Positions 17,583 through 27,284 of a DNA stretch of 64,000 bases are shown one piece after another. The translations under genes and the position numbers were made by a program. Origin of the DNA: Acidiphilium sp. 37-60-79 (GTDB taxonomy: Bacteria; Pseudomonadota; Alphaproteobacteria; Acetobacterales; Acetobacteraceae); the NCBI GenBank assembly GCA_002279355.1, contig NCBV01000019.1, positions 122,691-186,690 of the forward strand, in the 5' to 3' direction. A model generated the notes under the pieces. The model had not been told where the DNA came from. It saw nothing but the letters and a program-made list of their open reading frames with translations, and did not search any database. Position 1 is the first letter of the stretch, and each line of letters opens with the position of its first letter.

Positions 17583-19786
17583 ATCCCGAGCCGCCGGAGT
17601 AAAAAATACTCGTTGAACGGGCGCTGATCCGACAAAGCTGGTATCGGCGACGCTGGCTTTGGCAGTAATGCCCGAAACGAGATTCGGCTGCCAATAATAC
17701 GCGTTGCAACCTGCTGGATTGTTGTCCCCGGCGTGCGCCAGCGCAAAATATCCTGCTTTGCGCGAGCAGGCAGGCGTGCCACGAACGCGGCGGGCGTCAG
17801 CATTGGGATCGGGTGCATCGAGGCGATGAAATGAATCCCGAATTGCTGATGATAGCCGCGATAGGCCACAACATAGGGAAATGAACGATGCAATGCCAGC
17901 GCGATTGATTGCACGATCGGGCCGGTATTGGCCGGCACCCATTGTTGCAACAGCGCATCCGGCGTCATCCTACGCTTAGCGATGGCATAGAATTGAACCG
18001 AATATAACAAGCTCGATCCAGCGGCGGCGATTGGCGGCGGCGGATCAATCGTGATCACATCGAAACGCTGATGCGTGCGCGTGAGAAAGCGCCGCCCGTC
18101 ATCAACCACGATGCGATTATCCGAATTTGCCAAAATCTTTGCGGCATCAGGGTAGAAAAACCCAAAGGAGCGCGTGACCGCCGCCGAAAGATCAACCGCA
18201 GTCACATGCCCACCCCAAAAGGTCAGGGTGCGAAACGTCGTGCCCATGCCAAAGCAGATATCAAGCACGTGGTTCGCATGGCCTTGAATCGCCATCGGCA
18301 AATCAGCCATAATTTGAGTTTCAATGGTCTTGGTGGTGATCGGGATTGCATTAACCGTGAGCATCGCAGCGCGCCCCCGTCCACTGGCCACCACCGAGGC
18401 GACCACGTCGCGACGCACCTGCACCGGCTTGGGATAAAGCCCTGCATCATCATAAGCCCGGCTAAACAGCACCGACACCAACAACACACCCACACCAACA
18501 ACGAGCGCTAGTCGATCAATTCGGCCACCGCCTGCCTCTCGATCGGCACCAACCAGCCCCAGAATGGCCAAGGGCAAGGTAAGCACGATCATGGCCCAGC
18601 GAATCCCCAGAAATGGCAGTAAAATATAGGCCGCCATGAGCGGCCCGATGATCCCACCCGCGATATTCAGCGCATAGAGCGCGCCCGCAAGCACCGGGTC
18701 ACCCGCGGCATGGCGATCAATCAGGCTGGGTGTGATCACCCCGAGCACCATACTGAACGGCAACAAGCTGAGTAACGGCAATCCGATAGACAAGCCAAGT
18801 CGTGGGTCGGCGAGCACTACCGGCAGGAGCGCTGCTGGGAAAGTCAGTCCCAATAGCCTGCTCATCGCAACGTTTTGCCCGCGCTGGATTGCCGAGCGAT
18901 ATAATTGCGTACCGATTGCCGTGCCAATCAAATAAGTCGCCAAAATTTCCGCAAACGCATAAATCGTGGTTTTCAAATCAATGGTGAAATCGCGAGTCCA
19001 GCAAATTTCCAAGCCCAGACAGGACAGGCCGGTTGAAAACAAAATCATTCGCACACGCAGCGGCACAGTGCGCAACGACCGTGTTGGCGCGAGCGACGAA
19101 ACGTCTGATTGACAATGGGTCGTCTGCCCCCAGCGATAGGCGAGGATAAACGCCATCAGTGCAATCAGCAGATTGATCAAGGCGGCCAACCGATAGGTGC
19201 CATCAAGGCCGAAAATCTCGATCAGCGCAATCGCCGTCGCCAGCGTGCCAACCAGCGCGCCGGTCAAATTGGCAAAATACAGCATGCTGAAACTCTGCTC
19301 GGTCGCTCTACGGCGCAACTGTGCCATCACTACCGGCACCGTCGTGCCCATCGCGATGCACCAAGGCAACATTGCCCCGGTCATCACCAGGGCAGATATC
19401 AGCAGATACGGCGCCGATGCCGCGCTATCCAGCCTAAGCAAAAAATCTTGCCCTGCCTTGAACAAGGCTGGCACCAAAAAAGCCCCGATGGCCGTTAGCG
19501 CCTCAGCGCCAGCCCAAAACACCAGCGGCGAAACGCCGCGTCGCGCGGCGGAAGCTGCCCAGCGTCCCCCCCAAATCGACCCAATTCCCAAGCCCAGCAT
19601 GAAGACTGACACAACCACCGACAGCACCGGCGTGATGATGCCAAATGCTGCAAAAGCGAGCCGAGTCCAAACGATTTGATACAGAAGCGAACAAAAGCCA
19701 GAGGCAAAAAATCCAAATCCAATCGACACCAGATAGAAATCAATCAACCGCGGCGCAGCCACCTCGAGAGTCGTCGTCTTTGACAT
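17573..19786 (-). CDS. MFS-like membrane domain fused to spermidine-synthase-like domain
   Basis: About 430 N-terminal residues form ten or more hydrophobic segments of an MFS-like bundle (GFGFFASGFCSLLYQIVWTR at the start, a typical opening of this fused family). The C-terminal 250 residues are a Rossmann methyltransferase/aminopropyltransferase fold with VLDICFGMGTTFRTLTFWGG, VTAVDLSAAV and FDVITIDPPPP. The canonical GGGDG of polyamine synthases is replaced by FGMGTT, so spermidine synthase activity is not assured. Fused proteins of this type are common but poorly characterised. The gene is convergent with accC and upstream of nothing on its own strand. Confidence 0.85.
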   Translation of the reverse strand: MSKTTTLEVAAPRLIDFYLVSIGFGFFASGFCSLLYQIVWTRLAFAAFGIITPVLSVVVSVFMLGLGIGSIWGGRWAASAARRGVSPLVFWAGAEALTAIGAFLVPALFKAGQDFLLRLDSAASAPYLLISALVMTGAMLPWCIAMGTTVPVVMAQLRRRATEQSFSMLYFANLTGALVGTLATAIALIEIFGLDGTYRLAALINLLIALMAFILAYRWGQTTHCQSDVSSLAPTRSLRTVPLRVRMILFSTGLSCLGLEICWTRDFTIDLKTTIYAFAEILATYLIGTAIGTQLYRSAIQRGQNVAMSRLLGLTFPAALLPVVLADPRLGLSIGLPLLSLLPFSMVLGVITPSLIDRHAAGDPVLAGALYALNIAGGIIGPLMAAYILLPFLGIRWAMIVLTLPLAILGLVGADREAGGGRIDRLALVVGVGVLLVSVLFSRAYDDAGLYPKPVQVRRDVVASVVASGRGRAAMLTVNAIPITTKTIETQIMADLPMAIQGHANHVLDICFGMGTTFRTLTFWGGHVTAVDLSAAVTRSFGFFYPDAAKILANSDNRIVVDDGRRFLTRTHQRFDVITIDPPPPIAAAGSSLLYSVQFYAIAKRRMTPDALLQQWVPANTGPIVQSIALALHRSFPYVVAYRGYHQQFGIHFIASMHPIPMLTPAAFVARLPARAKQDILRWRTPGTTIQQVATRIIGSRISFRALLPKPASPIPALSDQRPFNEYFLLRRLGIYP

Positions 19787-19829
19787 GATGAACCAGCCTC
19801 TATTTCAGTATAACAATGATGAACGATCT

Positions 19830-21338
19830 TTAATGCACCGAAAACACAAAATCCGCCAGAGGAGCGCGCTTGGTTGCACGGGCAAAGGATGTGGTCGAGC
19901 CGGGCCAGTTTGCGGTTACCTTGCCGCCCTGCGTATACCAACTCTGACATCCGGCGGACCACACCATGGTCGCGAGATCACGTTGAATTTCCTCATTGAA
20001 TTGCGCCGTCGCGGAGGGGCGCACCATCACCTGATTGGCACCACGGGTAACGGCTTCGTCCAGCACCCGTCGAATCAGGTGGAACTGGCACTCCATCATG
20101 AACAGGATGGAGGAATGGCCCAGCCCCGTATTGGGTCCATAAATCGTGAAAAAATTCGGATAATGCGGCACTGCTGTGCCCAAATATCCACTCGCGCCCT
20201 CCGCCCAATCCGCCCGCAATTGGTGACCATCGGCGCCCGTAATGTCGATCGCGGTCAACGCCTCGCTCAAATCAAACCCGGTCGCGTAAATGATCGCATC
20301 AGCCTCATGCAGCGCACCATCGCCGGTGCGCACACCGCTCGGCTCGATCGCCGCAATCGGCGCGCTCACCAAATTCACGGTGGGGCGCGAAAAAATCGGC
20401 AAATAATCATCGGTCAGCAGCATGCGCTTGCAGCCAAATGCATAATCGGGGGTCAATTTCTCGCGCAAGGCCGGGTCCGCCACCTGTCGGCGAAGCTGCC
20501 ATCCGGCAATGGCGGTCAATAGCCGGTTGGCCAGCGTATTGCGCCGAAATCCGCGATACACGGCGAAATCAACCACCCCATAAATCCCCGCCCGCATCGC
20601 CAGCCGTGCCCCCGGCAGGTTCCGGAACAAAAACCGCTCGACCCCACTATGCGGGCGATTAAAGCGCGGCATAATCCAGTTCGGGGTGCGTTGAAACACG
20701 GTTAATTGCGCCGCCCGTGCCGCTAATTCCGGCGCCACCTGCACGGCACTTGCGGCCGAGCCGATCAGCGCGATCCGCTTGCCCGCCAGCGCCACGCTTT
20801 CATCCCAGTGTGCGGTGTGAAATGCAGCCCCCGCAAAGGTTGCGCGCCCTGGAATATCTGGCAATTTCGGTCGGCTGAGCTGGCCCAGCGCCGAAATTAG
20901 CACATCAAATTTCCGTGCCGCGCCATTGGCCACGTGGACGACCCATTCGGCTTGCGGGGCATCCCATCGGGCCGAGGTGACTTTGGATCGATACTGGATG
21001 CGCGACCCAAGCCCGAAATCACGGATCGTACGCTGCAGATGCGCCAAAATTTCCTGCTGTGGCGCAAACGTCGCTGACCAATCCGGGTTCGGCGCAAACG
21101 AAAATGAATAAAGATGCGCGGGCACATCGCACGCCGCCCCCCAATACCGATTATCCCGCCAAGTTCCACCCGGCCCATCTGCCGCTTCCAGGATCGTTAC
21201 ATCGGTAAATCCAGCTTGGCGGAGCGCAATCGCCGCACCGATGCCGCCAAACCCCGCGCCGATAATCCCGATCCGCCAATCGCTCCGCTGGCGCGCGACC
21301 CGCGCCGCGCCGACTTGCGCACTCACCTGATCCATCAT
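19830..21338 (-). CDS. Flavin-containing (Baeyer-Villiger-type) monooxygenase
   Basis: The 502-residue protein has an FAD-binding Rossmann motif GAGFGGIGAAIAL, a GTWRDNRYWGAACDVPAHLY segment, and the BVMO-like fingerprint FAGAAFHTAHWDE. A second NADPH-binding motif IGSAASAVQVAPELA and an ATGFDLSEAL segment follow. These place it in the group of NAD(P)H/FAD monooxygenases that oxygenate ketones or related carbonyls. The substrate is unknown. A strong GAGGAGG lies immediately before two possible ATGs (21338 and 21335). It is followed, in the transcription direction, by an intergenic gap and the fusion gene above. Confidence 0.87.
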   Translation of the reverse strand: MMDQVSAQVGAARVARQRSDWRIGIIGAGFGGIGAAIALRQAGFTDVTILEAADGPGGTWRDNRYWGAACDVPAHLYSFSFAPNPDWSATFAPQQEILAHLQRTIRDFGLGSRIQYRSKVTSARWDAPQAEWVVHVANGAARKFDVLISALGQLSRPKLPDIPGRATFAGAAFHTAHWDESVALAGKRIALIGSAASAVQVAPELAARAAQLTVFQRTPNWIMPRFNRPHSGVERFLFRNLPGARLAMRAGIYGVVDFAVYRGFRRNTLANRLLTAIAGWQLRRQVADPALREKLTPDYAFGCKRMLLTDDYLPIFSRPTVNLVSAPIAAIEPSGVRTGDGALHEADAIIYATGFDLSEALTAIDITGADGHQLRADWAEGASGYLGTAVPHYPNFFTIYGPNTGLGHSSILFMMECQFHLIRRVLDEAVTRGANQVMVRPSATAQFNEEIQRDLATMVWSAGCQSWYTQGGKVTANWPGSTTSFARATKRAPLADFVFSVH

Positions 21339-21385
21339 GGCCTCCTCGCCCCAATGGACCGCAGAACCGGCTTGTCAGCAAGGGC

Positions 21386-22051
21386 TCAGTGAGCGGTCAT
21401 ACCGCCCATCGGCACGCGGGCGATCAAACGAAAATCCGCGCCCGGCGCGTCCTCGCGAAACAGCGCCAACGCTCGAACCTCTCGCGTCAGCCCCAAACTC
21501 GCGGCAAAATAATCACAAGCCGCGCGGAACATCGCCTCCGGCGCACCCCGATCGCTTAAAGTCAGGTGAAACCGAAACCGCTCCATGACGTGCGGATAGC
21601 CATAGCGATCGAAATAATCGATACCGCGCGGATCCAACCCCTCGATCCGTTTGAGCCGATCTTCAGGCCGCATGCCTGCCCGGTGCCGGTCCAACCCGAT
21701 CACGCAGCGCGCCGCGAGACACCGCAAGGCAGGCGACTCCTCGATGGCGCACAGGGCGATAAACCCGTCCAGCCGCGTCACCGCCAACCGTGGCAGCGTG
21801 AACGGGCGCAGCCGCGCCGCCAGCTCAGCGACCGCAACGATCAATGCCGCCTCGTCAGTCCCGATCGCAAACGGCGCTTTCAGGGTCGCGTGAAACCCAT
21901 AGCGCCGCGCCGCTGTCGTGCGGGTGGCGATATCCGGCACGGCGGGCGGCTCAAGGTCAAACCCCGTTTCCGGGTCGCGGCCCAACCACCGTGTCCCAGC
22001 CTGCCAGAGCGGATCGTCATGCTCCGGTGCGTAGTACAGCGCGTAGCGCAC
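21386..22051 (-). CDS. DUF1045 protein, 2H phosphoesterase-like
   Basis: The 221-residue protein opens MRYALYYAPEHDDPLWQAG (GTG start), as DUF1045 proteins do. It has two histidine motifs, GFHATLKAPF near residue 53 and RFHLTLSD near residue 157. Paired H-x-T/S motifs define the 2H phosphoesterase fold. Members often accompany phosphonate (phn) genes, but none are seen here; it follows tolB by 18 bases. A phosphodiesterase role on a small nucleotide or phosphonate intermediate is inference. Confidence 0.8.
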   Translation of the reverse strand: MRYALYYAPEHDDPLWQAGTRWLGRDPETGFDLEPPAVPDIATRTTAARRYGFHATLKAPFAIGTDEAALIVAVAELAARLRPFTLPRLAVTRLDGFIALCAIEESPALRCLAARCVIGLDRHRAGMRPEDRLKRIEGLDPRGIDYFDRYGYPHVMERFRFHLTLSDRGAPEAMFRAACDYFAASLGLTREVRALALFREDAPGADFRLIARVPMGGMTAH

Positions 22052-22069
22052 CGCAGGCCCAAACTCAGA

Positions 22070-23494
22070 TCAGGACAGCAGCGCCGACCAAGAAGGATCG
22101 GTCGCGTTGGTCGGCGTCGGCGTAATCCGCTCATTGAAGCCATCCGCGCCAATCGTCACCAAATGCGAAACATTGCCGAAATGCAGCGGGGTTTGCCGGT
22201 AGAACATGATCACCCGACCATTGGGGCAGAAGCTGGCAGATTCTTCGAGATAACCCTGCGACAAGAGCCGCTCACCCGAGCCATCCGGCTTCATCACCCC
22301 AATGCCAAAACCGCCGGAGGTCAGCCGGGTAAAGGCGATCATATCGCCTTTGGGCGACCAATCAGGCTCGGCATAGCGCCCGCTGCCAAAGGAAATACGC
22401 TGCACGCCCGACCCATCAGCGCCCATCACAAATAATTGCTGCGAACCATCGCGATCCGAATTGAACACGATCTTGCTGCCATCCGGACTATAGCAGGGGG
22501 TCACATTGATCGAATCGGAATCAGTCAGGCTCTGCATCCGGCGGCTGGCCAAATCCAGCCGCACAATCGCCGCCCCGCTGCCGCGTGCCACCGAGAATAG
22601 CAAAGCCGATCCATCCGGGCTGAAGCGCGGCCCGAAGCTGAGCGAGCCGAATTCACCCACCAATTGCCGCGCCCCGGTCGCCAAATCAAACAAGAACACT
22701 CGCGGCCGATTATCCTCAAAGCTGACGAAGGCGAGTTGCTGGCGCACCGGGTTGAACTCCGGCGACAACGCCATCCAGCGCCCATTGGTCAAGAACCGGT
22801 TATTGGCACCATCATAATCCATGATCGCCATGCGCCGCACCGGCGATGTCGGTGAACCCGCTACCGAAATATAGGCGACGCGCGTATCGAAATAGCCTTT
22901 TTCGCCAATTAATTGCTTATAAATATCATCCGCCACGATATGCGCGATGCGCCGCCAGTTCGCAGAGCTGGTGGTGTACGCGGTGCCTTGCACCTGCTTC
23001 TGATCAGACACGCTCCAGAGCCGATATTCCACCCTGATCGAACCACCGCCCTGATTGGTCACCGCGCCGGTCACCAATGCCTGCGCACCCAAAATCGACC
23101 AATTCTTCCAAACCGGAACCCCGTTCGCCACCGAGTTCGGCACAAAACTGGTCGGATCGATGGTTTGAAACAGCCCACAATGATCCAAATCCGCCGTGAT
23201 CACCGAGCCAATTTCATTGCCCAACTCGGCATTCCCGCCAGCGGCATCACCAAAACCAGAAATCGCAATCGGGATCGGCGCATTATGCGCGCCCGATACG
23301 TTGATCGTATCGGGCGGCGTTCCCCCCGCCGCCTGCGCACGGGCAAGGCCGGGCACGATCAACCCGCTCGCTGCGAGCGCCATGCCGGTGCGCAGCAAAC
23401 GCCGCCGTGCAAACGCATGGCCGCCGAGAGGCTCAACCAGCGTGTCGGTCAAATACGGATGCACCAATATTTTCGGTGGGTTTTCCAAGGTCAT
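22070..23494 (-). CDS. tolB: Tol-Pal system beta-propeller protein TolB
   Basis: After a Tat-like leader (ARRRLLRTGMALAASGLIVPG, ending at LARAQA) comes the TolB N-terminal domain (PIAISGFGDAAGGNAELG, ITADLDHCGLFQTID). A six-bladed propeller follows, with the repeated SPDGS/I and IVF/LLF pattern: RFSPDGSALLFSVA, CYSPDGSKIVFNSD, DWSPKGDMIAFTR. TolB works in the periplasm linking the Tol motor to Pal. I favour the ATG at 23494 because it has AGGA five bases before it; ATGs at 23506 and 23512 are possible. The leader is long (about 50 residues) for a TolB. Pal is not in the window. Confidence 0.94.
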   Translation of the reverse strand: MTLENPPKILVHPYLTDTLVEPLGGHAFARRRLLRTGMALAASGLIVPGLARAQAAGGTPPDTINVSGAHNAPIPIAISGFGDAAGGNAELGNEIGSVITADLDHCGLFQTIDPTSFVPNSVANGVPVWKNWSILGAQALVTGAVTNQGGGSIRVEYRLWSVSDQKQVQGTAYTTSSANWRRIAHIVADDIYKQLIGEKGYFDTRVAYISVAGSPTSPVRRMAIMDYDGANNRFLTNGRWMALSPEFNPVRQQLAFVSFEDNRPRVFLFDLATGARQLVGEFGSLSFGPRFSPDGSALLFSVARGSGAAIVRLDLASRRMQSLTDSDSINVTPCYSPDGSKIVFNSDRDGSQQLFVMGADGSGVQRISFGSGRYAEPDWSPKGDMIAFTRLTSGGFGIGVMKPDGSGERLLSQGYLEESASFCPNGRVIMFYRQTPLHFGNVSHLVTIGADGFNERITPTPTNATDPSWSALLS

Positions 23495-23516
23495 AGTGAT
23501 CCTCATGGTCATCGTG

Positions 23517-24479
23517 TCAGGGCGTAAAGCGAAAAATAAACGTATGAACCGCGCCCAACATATAGGGGGGCAGGGGCAGTTTGGCACATTGATAACTCTT
23601 AACCGCGTTCACCGCCCGTTGAGCAAACGCCGCATAGGCAGGATCGCCCAGTAGACCCTGATCAGCAGGGGCCACTTCGGCTTCGCGCACTGTCCCGGTC
23701 TGATCGGTGGTCACTTGCAGCAATACTGAAAGTTTCGATACCCCCGGCAAGCCAGCATCAATGCCCCAGCAAGGCTGCACCTCACTCGCAATCGCATTGC
23801 GATCGGCGGACGACAGGCCGGAATTGGCCGTGCTCATCTTGGTTCCACCGCCATTTGGTGCGCCGCCTTGTGCGGGGTTGTAGCGCGCAGTCGGCGCCTT
23901 TTTCTGCTTTTGCAGCGCGCGTAATTTTGCCAGCGTATTCAACACCGATTGGCTCATCGGCGCTGGGGTTTTCACCACATGCTTCTGGCTGGTCGGGCTT
24001 TTTTTCGCCGGGGTCGGCGGTTGTTTCTTGGGCGGCAGCGGCAGTTTTTTCGGCGGCGTCACCGAGGCCTTGGATGTGTGCTTCGGCTCGGGCGGTGGTG
24101 GCTTGGGCAACGGCTCCGGCACCTTGGTCTGCGGCGGCGGGGGCGGCGAGGGGGCAGGTGGCTTGGGCAGCTTCGGCACCGATTTTGGCGTCGGTGGCGG
24201 TGGTGGTGGCGGTGGTGGTGGCGGAATATTCGGCTGAGGCTTCGGCTGCTTCTTGGCCAGATGCGCTTTATTCACCGTTGGTGTGTTGGCGGGGGCTGGC
24301 ACCTTTCCCTTGTGCAAGGCTTGCTGCGGCACATGCGGCCCCACCAATGTCACATCAACGGCGGTCGAGGCCGGCGCGGTTAATTTCTCCTGCGGCAAGG
24401 CGATAACCAGCAGCAAAATCAATGCAAGATGCGCTAATGCCGAGGCAATAGCGGTGCGTTTAAGCCGAGGCTCCATCAC
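23517..24479 (-). CDS. tolA: TolA-like periplasm-spanning protein
   Basis: One N-terminal transmembrane helix (LAHLALILLLVIAL) is followed by a Pro/Lys-rich stalk of about 130 residues with a run of ten prolines. The C-terminal domain (CWGIDAGLPGVSKLSVLLQV, ADQGLLGDPAYAAFAQRAVNAV) resembles TonB/TolA. It couples TolQ-TolR motion to TolB/Pal for outer-membrane constriction. The stalk is proline-rich rather than the alanine-rich coiled coil of E. coli TolA, which is usual in alphaproteobacteria. It lies between tolR and tolB. Confidence 0.9.
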   Translation of the reverse strand: MMEPRLKRTAIASALAHLALILLLVIALPQEKLTAPASTAVDVTLVGPHVPQQALHKGKVPAPANTPTVNKAHLAKKQPKPQPNIPPPPPPPPPPPTPKSVPKLPKPPAPSPPPPPQTKVPEPLPKPPPPEPKHTSKASVTPPKKLPLPPKKQPPTPAKKSPTSQKHVVKTPAPMSQSVLNTLAKLRALQKQKKAPTARYNPAQGGAPNGGGTKMSTANSGLSSADRNAIASEVQPCWGIDAGLPGVSKLSVLLQVTTDQTGTVREAEVAPADQGLLGDPAYAAFAQRAVNAVKSYQCAKLPLPPYMLGAVHTFIFRFTP

Positions 24480-24536
24480 TCAGCCCCGCGCCACGCGGTG
24501 CATCACCGCGCGATTTGCCAACCCGTGCGTCAAGGC

Positions 24537-24980
24537 TCAGTGCCCAGTCGGCGTCGGCTGCTGGGCCAGCAGCGCTACCTTGGTAAAGCCGCCCTGGGTA
24601 ATCGTCGCCATCACTTTCAACATCGTGCCATAGGGCACGCTGGTATCGCCGCGCACGAAAATCCGCCGATCGGTGTTGTGTTTCGCGATTTGCTGCAATG
24701 TCGCGACCAAATTCGAGAGTTGAACCGGCGAATCCTGCAAATACACATCACCCGTGGATTTCACCGTGATCGTGATCGGCGTCGCATCGGAATTCACCGG
24801 CTGGGCGTTGGTTTTCGGCAAATTCACCGTCACCCCGGAGGTGATCAGCGGTGCGGTGATCATGAACACGATCAATAGCACCAGCATCACATCCACCAAG
24901 GGCGTGACGTTGATTTCCGCCATCGGCTTATAGCGCCGCCCGCCAGAGCGCCCGTTATTGCCGGGAATAAACCCCGCCAT
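24537..24980 (-). CDS. tolR: ExbD/TolR family motor protein
   Basis: The 147-residue protein has the signature AEINVTPLVDVMLVLLIVFM. The essential Asp lies in its single transmembrane helix (VDVMLVLLIVF). A periplasmic domain containing RIFVRGDTSVPYGTMLKVM follows. With TolQ it forms the proton-driven stator of the Tol-Pal system. It begins directly after the tolQ stop codon. Confidence 0.95.
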   Translation of the reverse strand: MAGFIPGNNGRSGGRRYKPMAEINVTPLVDVMLVLLIVFMITAPLITSGVTVNLPKTNAQPVNSDATPITITVKSTGDVYLQDSPVQLSNLVATLQQIAKHNTDRRIFVRGDTSVPYGTMLKVMATITQGGFTKVALLAQQPTPTGH

Positions 24981-25697
24981 TCACCCGCGCTCCTCGGTTT
25001 GACGTGACAGGATCGCGCTGAATTCAGCGCCGAACCCTTCGAGCCGGAACGCAAACCGCCCTAAATCGGTGGAGAGTTTGTTATAGGCCAGTACCGCCGG
25101 GATCGCCGCGATCAAGCCCATCGCGGTAGCAAACAGCGCCTCGGCAATACCCGGCGCAACGACGGCCAAATTGGTGTTATGCATCGCCGCAATTGCCGAG
25201 AATGAATGCATGATGCCCCAAACCGTGCCGAACAGCCCGATGAACGGCGCTGTCGAGCCGACCGAGGCCAGAAACACCATCTGCCGTTCCAGCCGGTCCA
25301 TCTCGCGCATGGTGGTTACCCCCATCGCCCGCTCCACCCGCTGATTGACGCTGGTGCGCGATACATCCGCGCCAGCCACCCGTGCGCTGCGTCGCCATTC
25401 GCCCATCGCAGCACCAAACACCGCCGCCAGCGGATGCGTGGGCTCGGCGCCCTCAACATCGTAAAGCTCCTCCAAGCTGCGCCCGGACCAGAATTTATCC
25501 TCGAATGAATCGGCTTCCCGATTGATCCGGCGGAGCGTGATAATTTTCTCGATAATGATCGCCCATACCCAAATACTGGCGGCCAGGAGCAAAAAGATCA
25601 CCAGCTGCACCACCAGTCCGGCATGCAAGAACAGCCCCACCAATGACAGGCTCGATCCTGGCGCCGCCAACCCCGAACTACTCACAGCCTGATTCAC
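24981..25697 (-). CDS. tolQ: TolQ proton channel of the Tol-Pal system
   Basis: The 238-residue protein has three transmembrane helices: LHAGLVVQLVIFLLLAASIW, then SVGSTAPFIGLFGTVWGIM (the conserved MotA/TolQ/ExbB core), then IAEALFATAMGLIAAIPAVLA. The long upstream frame is a shadow. The start is either GTG at 25697, with GGAAGGG about ten bases before it, or TTG at 25703 overlapping the ybgC stop in TTGA. It is translated with ybgC upstream and tolR downstream. Confidence 0.93.
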   Translation of the reverse strand: MNQAVSSSGLAAPGSSLSLVGLFLHAGLVVQLVIFLLLAASIWVWAIIIEKIITLRRINREADSFEDKFWSGRSLEELYDVEGAEPTHPLAAVFGAAMGEWRRSARVAGADVSRTSVNQRVERAMGVTTMREMDRLERQMVFLASVGSTAPFIGLFGTVWGIMHSFSAIAAMHNTNLAVVAPGIAEALFATAMGLIAAIPAVLAYNKLSTDLGRFAFRLEGFGAEFSAILSRQTEERG

Positions 25698-25699
25698 GC

Positions 25700-26209
25700 T
25701 CAAAACCCTTCCAGAGCAGCAGCGCCGCCCGTTATATGTCGCGCCGCTGACCCGCCATCGGGATCCCCAGCCAGTCGCATCTTCTCCAAAACCGCGCGCA
25801 TGTCGCCGGGCAGCCGTGCCGCCCGCCCATCCGCCACGCCAACACACGCCAAAAACAGTTCAATCCGCACCAGCACCACCTGATCCGCCCGCTTGATCGT
25901 TTGATCAAGCGTAACGCTCGCGCCGGTCAAGGCCAGTGTGCGAGTCTCAACGATCAAGCAATCATCGAGTCGCGCGGGCCGCTCATAGTCGATTTTTGCG
26001 CGCCGCACCACGAACATACGCTGGTGGCGCCGCATCATCTCGGCATGGGGCATCCCCAGCGCACGCAAGGCTTCGGAGCGGCCGCGCTCGGCGTAGCGCA
26101 GATAATTGGCATGATAAACAATGCCTCCCGCGTCGGTATCCTCAAAATAGATGCGCAGATGATGCGCATGCACCGCCCCAACAGCCTCAGCGCCTTGCGA
26201 AGAATTCAT
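25700..26209 (-). CDS. ybgC: YbgC-type acyl-CoA thioesterase of the tol-pal operon
   Basis: This hotdog-fold protein carries the YbgC motif YFEDTDAGGIVYHANYLRYA, with the catalytic Asp, and RHQRMFVVRRAKIDYERPA. YbgC thioesterases hydrolyse acyl-CoA or acyl-ACP and lie just before tolQ in most proteobacteria, as here. At 169 residues it has an extra C-terminal tail of about 25 residues rich in Gly and Ala. Its stop TGA abuts the tolQ start. Confidence 0.93.
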   Translation of the reverse strand: MNSSQGAEAVGAVHAHHLRIYFEDTDAGGIVYHANYLRYAERGRSEALRALGMPHAEMMRRHQRMFVVRRAKIDYERPARLDDCLIVETRTLALTGASVTLDQTIKRADQVVLVRIELFLACVGVADGRAARLPGDMRAVLEKMRLAGDPDGGSAARHITGGAAALEGF

Positions 26210-26228
26210 CTAGAATCAATCCCTTGTA

Positions 26229-27284
26229 TCACAATCCGACCTGATCCAGCGGTAAATCGCCCTGTTCGGGTAGCGCTGCGGGCGGCATCAACCCTAAATG
26301 CACCCAACCATCGCGCCCCAGCATCCGCCCGCGCGCGGTGCGGATCAAAAATCCCGCCTGCATCAAAAACGGCTCGATCACATCTTCCAGCGTATCGCGC
26401 GGCTCCGAAAGCGCCGCCGCTAGCGTCTCCACCCCGACCGGCCCACCTTGGTGATGCTCGGCAATACGCCGCAAATAACGCCGATCCATGGCATCCAAGC
26501 CGCGCCGATCAACATCCAGCCGGGTCAAAGCCGCATCGACGGCGCCACGATCAATCACCGCTTGGCCCTGCACGGTAGCAAAATCGCGTATGCGCCGGGT
26601 CAACCGCCCGGCAATGCGCGGCGTCCCGCGGGACCGCTTAGCAATTTCCTGCGCCGCCTCGGCGGTCAAATTCATCCCCAAAAGTGCCGCCGCCCGCGTG
26701 ACAATTAAGGTCAGTTCCGCCGGCGTGTAAAAAATCAGCCGGATCGGAATGCCAAACCGATCAAGCAACGGCTTCGCCAATAAGCCCGAGCGGGTGGTAG
26801 CGCCAACCAAGGTAAAGCGCGGCAAATCAATCCGCATCGAGCGTGCGCCCGGCCCGGTGCCGATAATCAAATCCAGCACGAAATCCTCCATCGCTGGATA
26901 GAGAATTTCCTCAATCGCGGGTTGCAGCCGATGGATTTCATCGATGAACAGCACATCGAATGGCTGCAAATTGGTCAAAATCCCGGCTAGATCGCCGGCA
27001 CGCTGCAAAATCGGCCCGGAGGTCGCTCGAAACCCGACGCCCAATTCTTTCGCCACAATCTGCGCCAAGGTGGTTTTGCCCAAGCCCGGCGGCCCATGCA
27101 GCAACACATGGTCCAGTGCCTCGCCCCGGCCACGCGCGGCGGCAATGAAAATCGCCAAATTCTCCCGGCTGGCCTGCTGGCCGATAAATGCTTCCAAACT
27201 TTGCGGGCGCAGCGCCACATCGGGCGCATCGGCCGCCTCCGCCTGCGGCGAGACCAGCCGTTCGGCCTCGTCAAACCCGCTCAT
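26229..27284 (-). CDS. ruvB: Holliday junction branch-migration ATPase RuvB
   Basis: The 351-residue AAA+ protein has Walker [10 protein letters not shown] at residues 64-72, Walker [11 protein letters not shown], sensor 1 LVGATTRSG, an arginine-finger segment and a winged-helix end containing [29 protein letters not shown]. It drives DNA translocation around a RuvA-bound Holliday junction. It overlaps the ruvA stop by four bases and precedes ybgC by 19 bases. Confidence 0.97.
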   Translation of the reverse strand: MSGFDEAERLVSPQAEAADAPDVALRPQSLEAFIGQQASRENLAIFIAAARGRGEALDHVLLHGPPGLGKTTLAQIVAKELGVGFRATSGPILQRAGDLAGILTNLQPFDVLFIDEIHRLQPAIEEILYPAMEDFVLDLIIGTGPGARSMRIDLPRFTLVGATTRSGLLAKPLLDRFGIPIRLIFYTPAELTLIVTRAAALLGMNLTAEAAQEIAKRSRGTPRIAGRLTRRIRDFATVQGQAVIDRGAVDAALTRLDVDRRGLDAMDRRYLRRIAEHHQGGPVGVETLAAALSEPRDTLEDVIEPFLMQAGFLIRTARGRMLGRDGWVHLGLMPPAALPEQGDLPLDQVGL

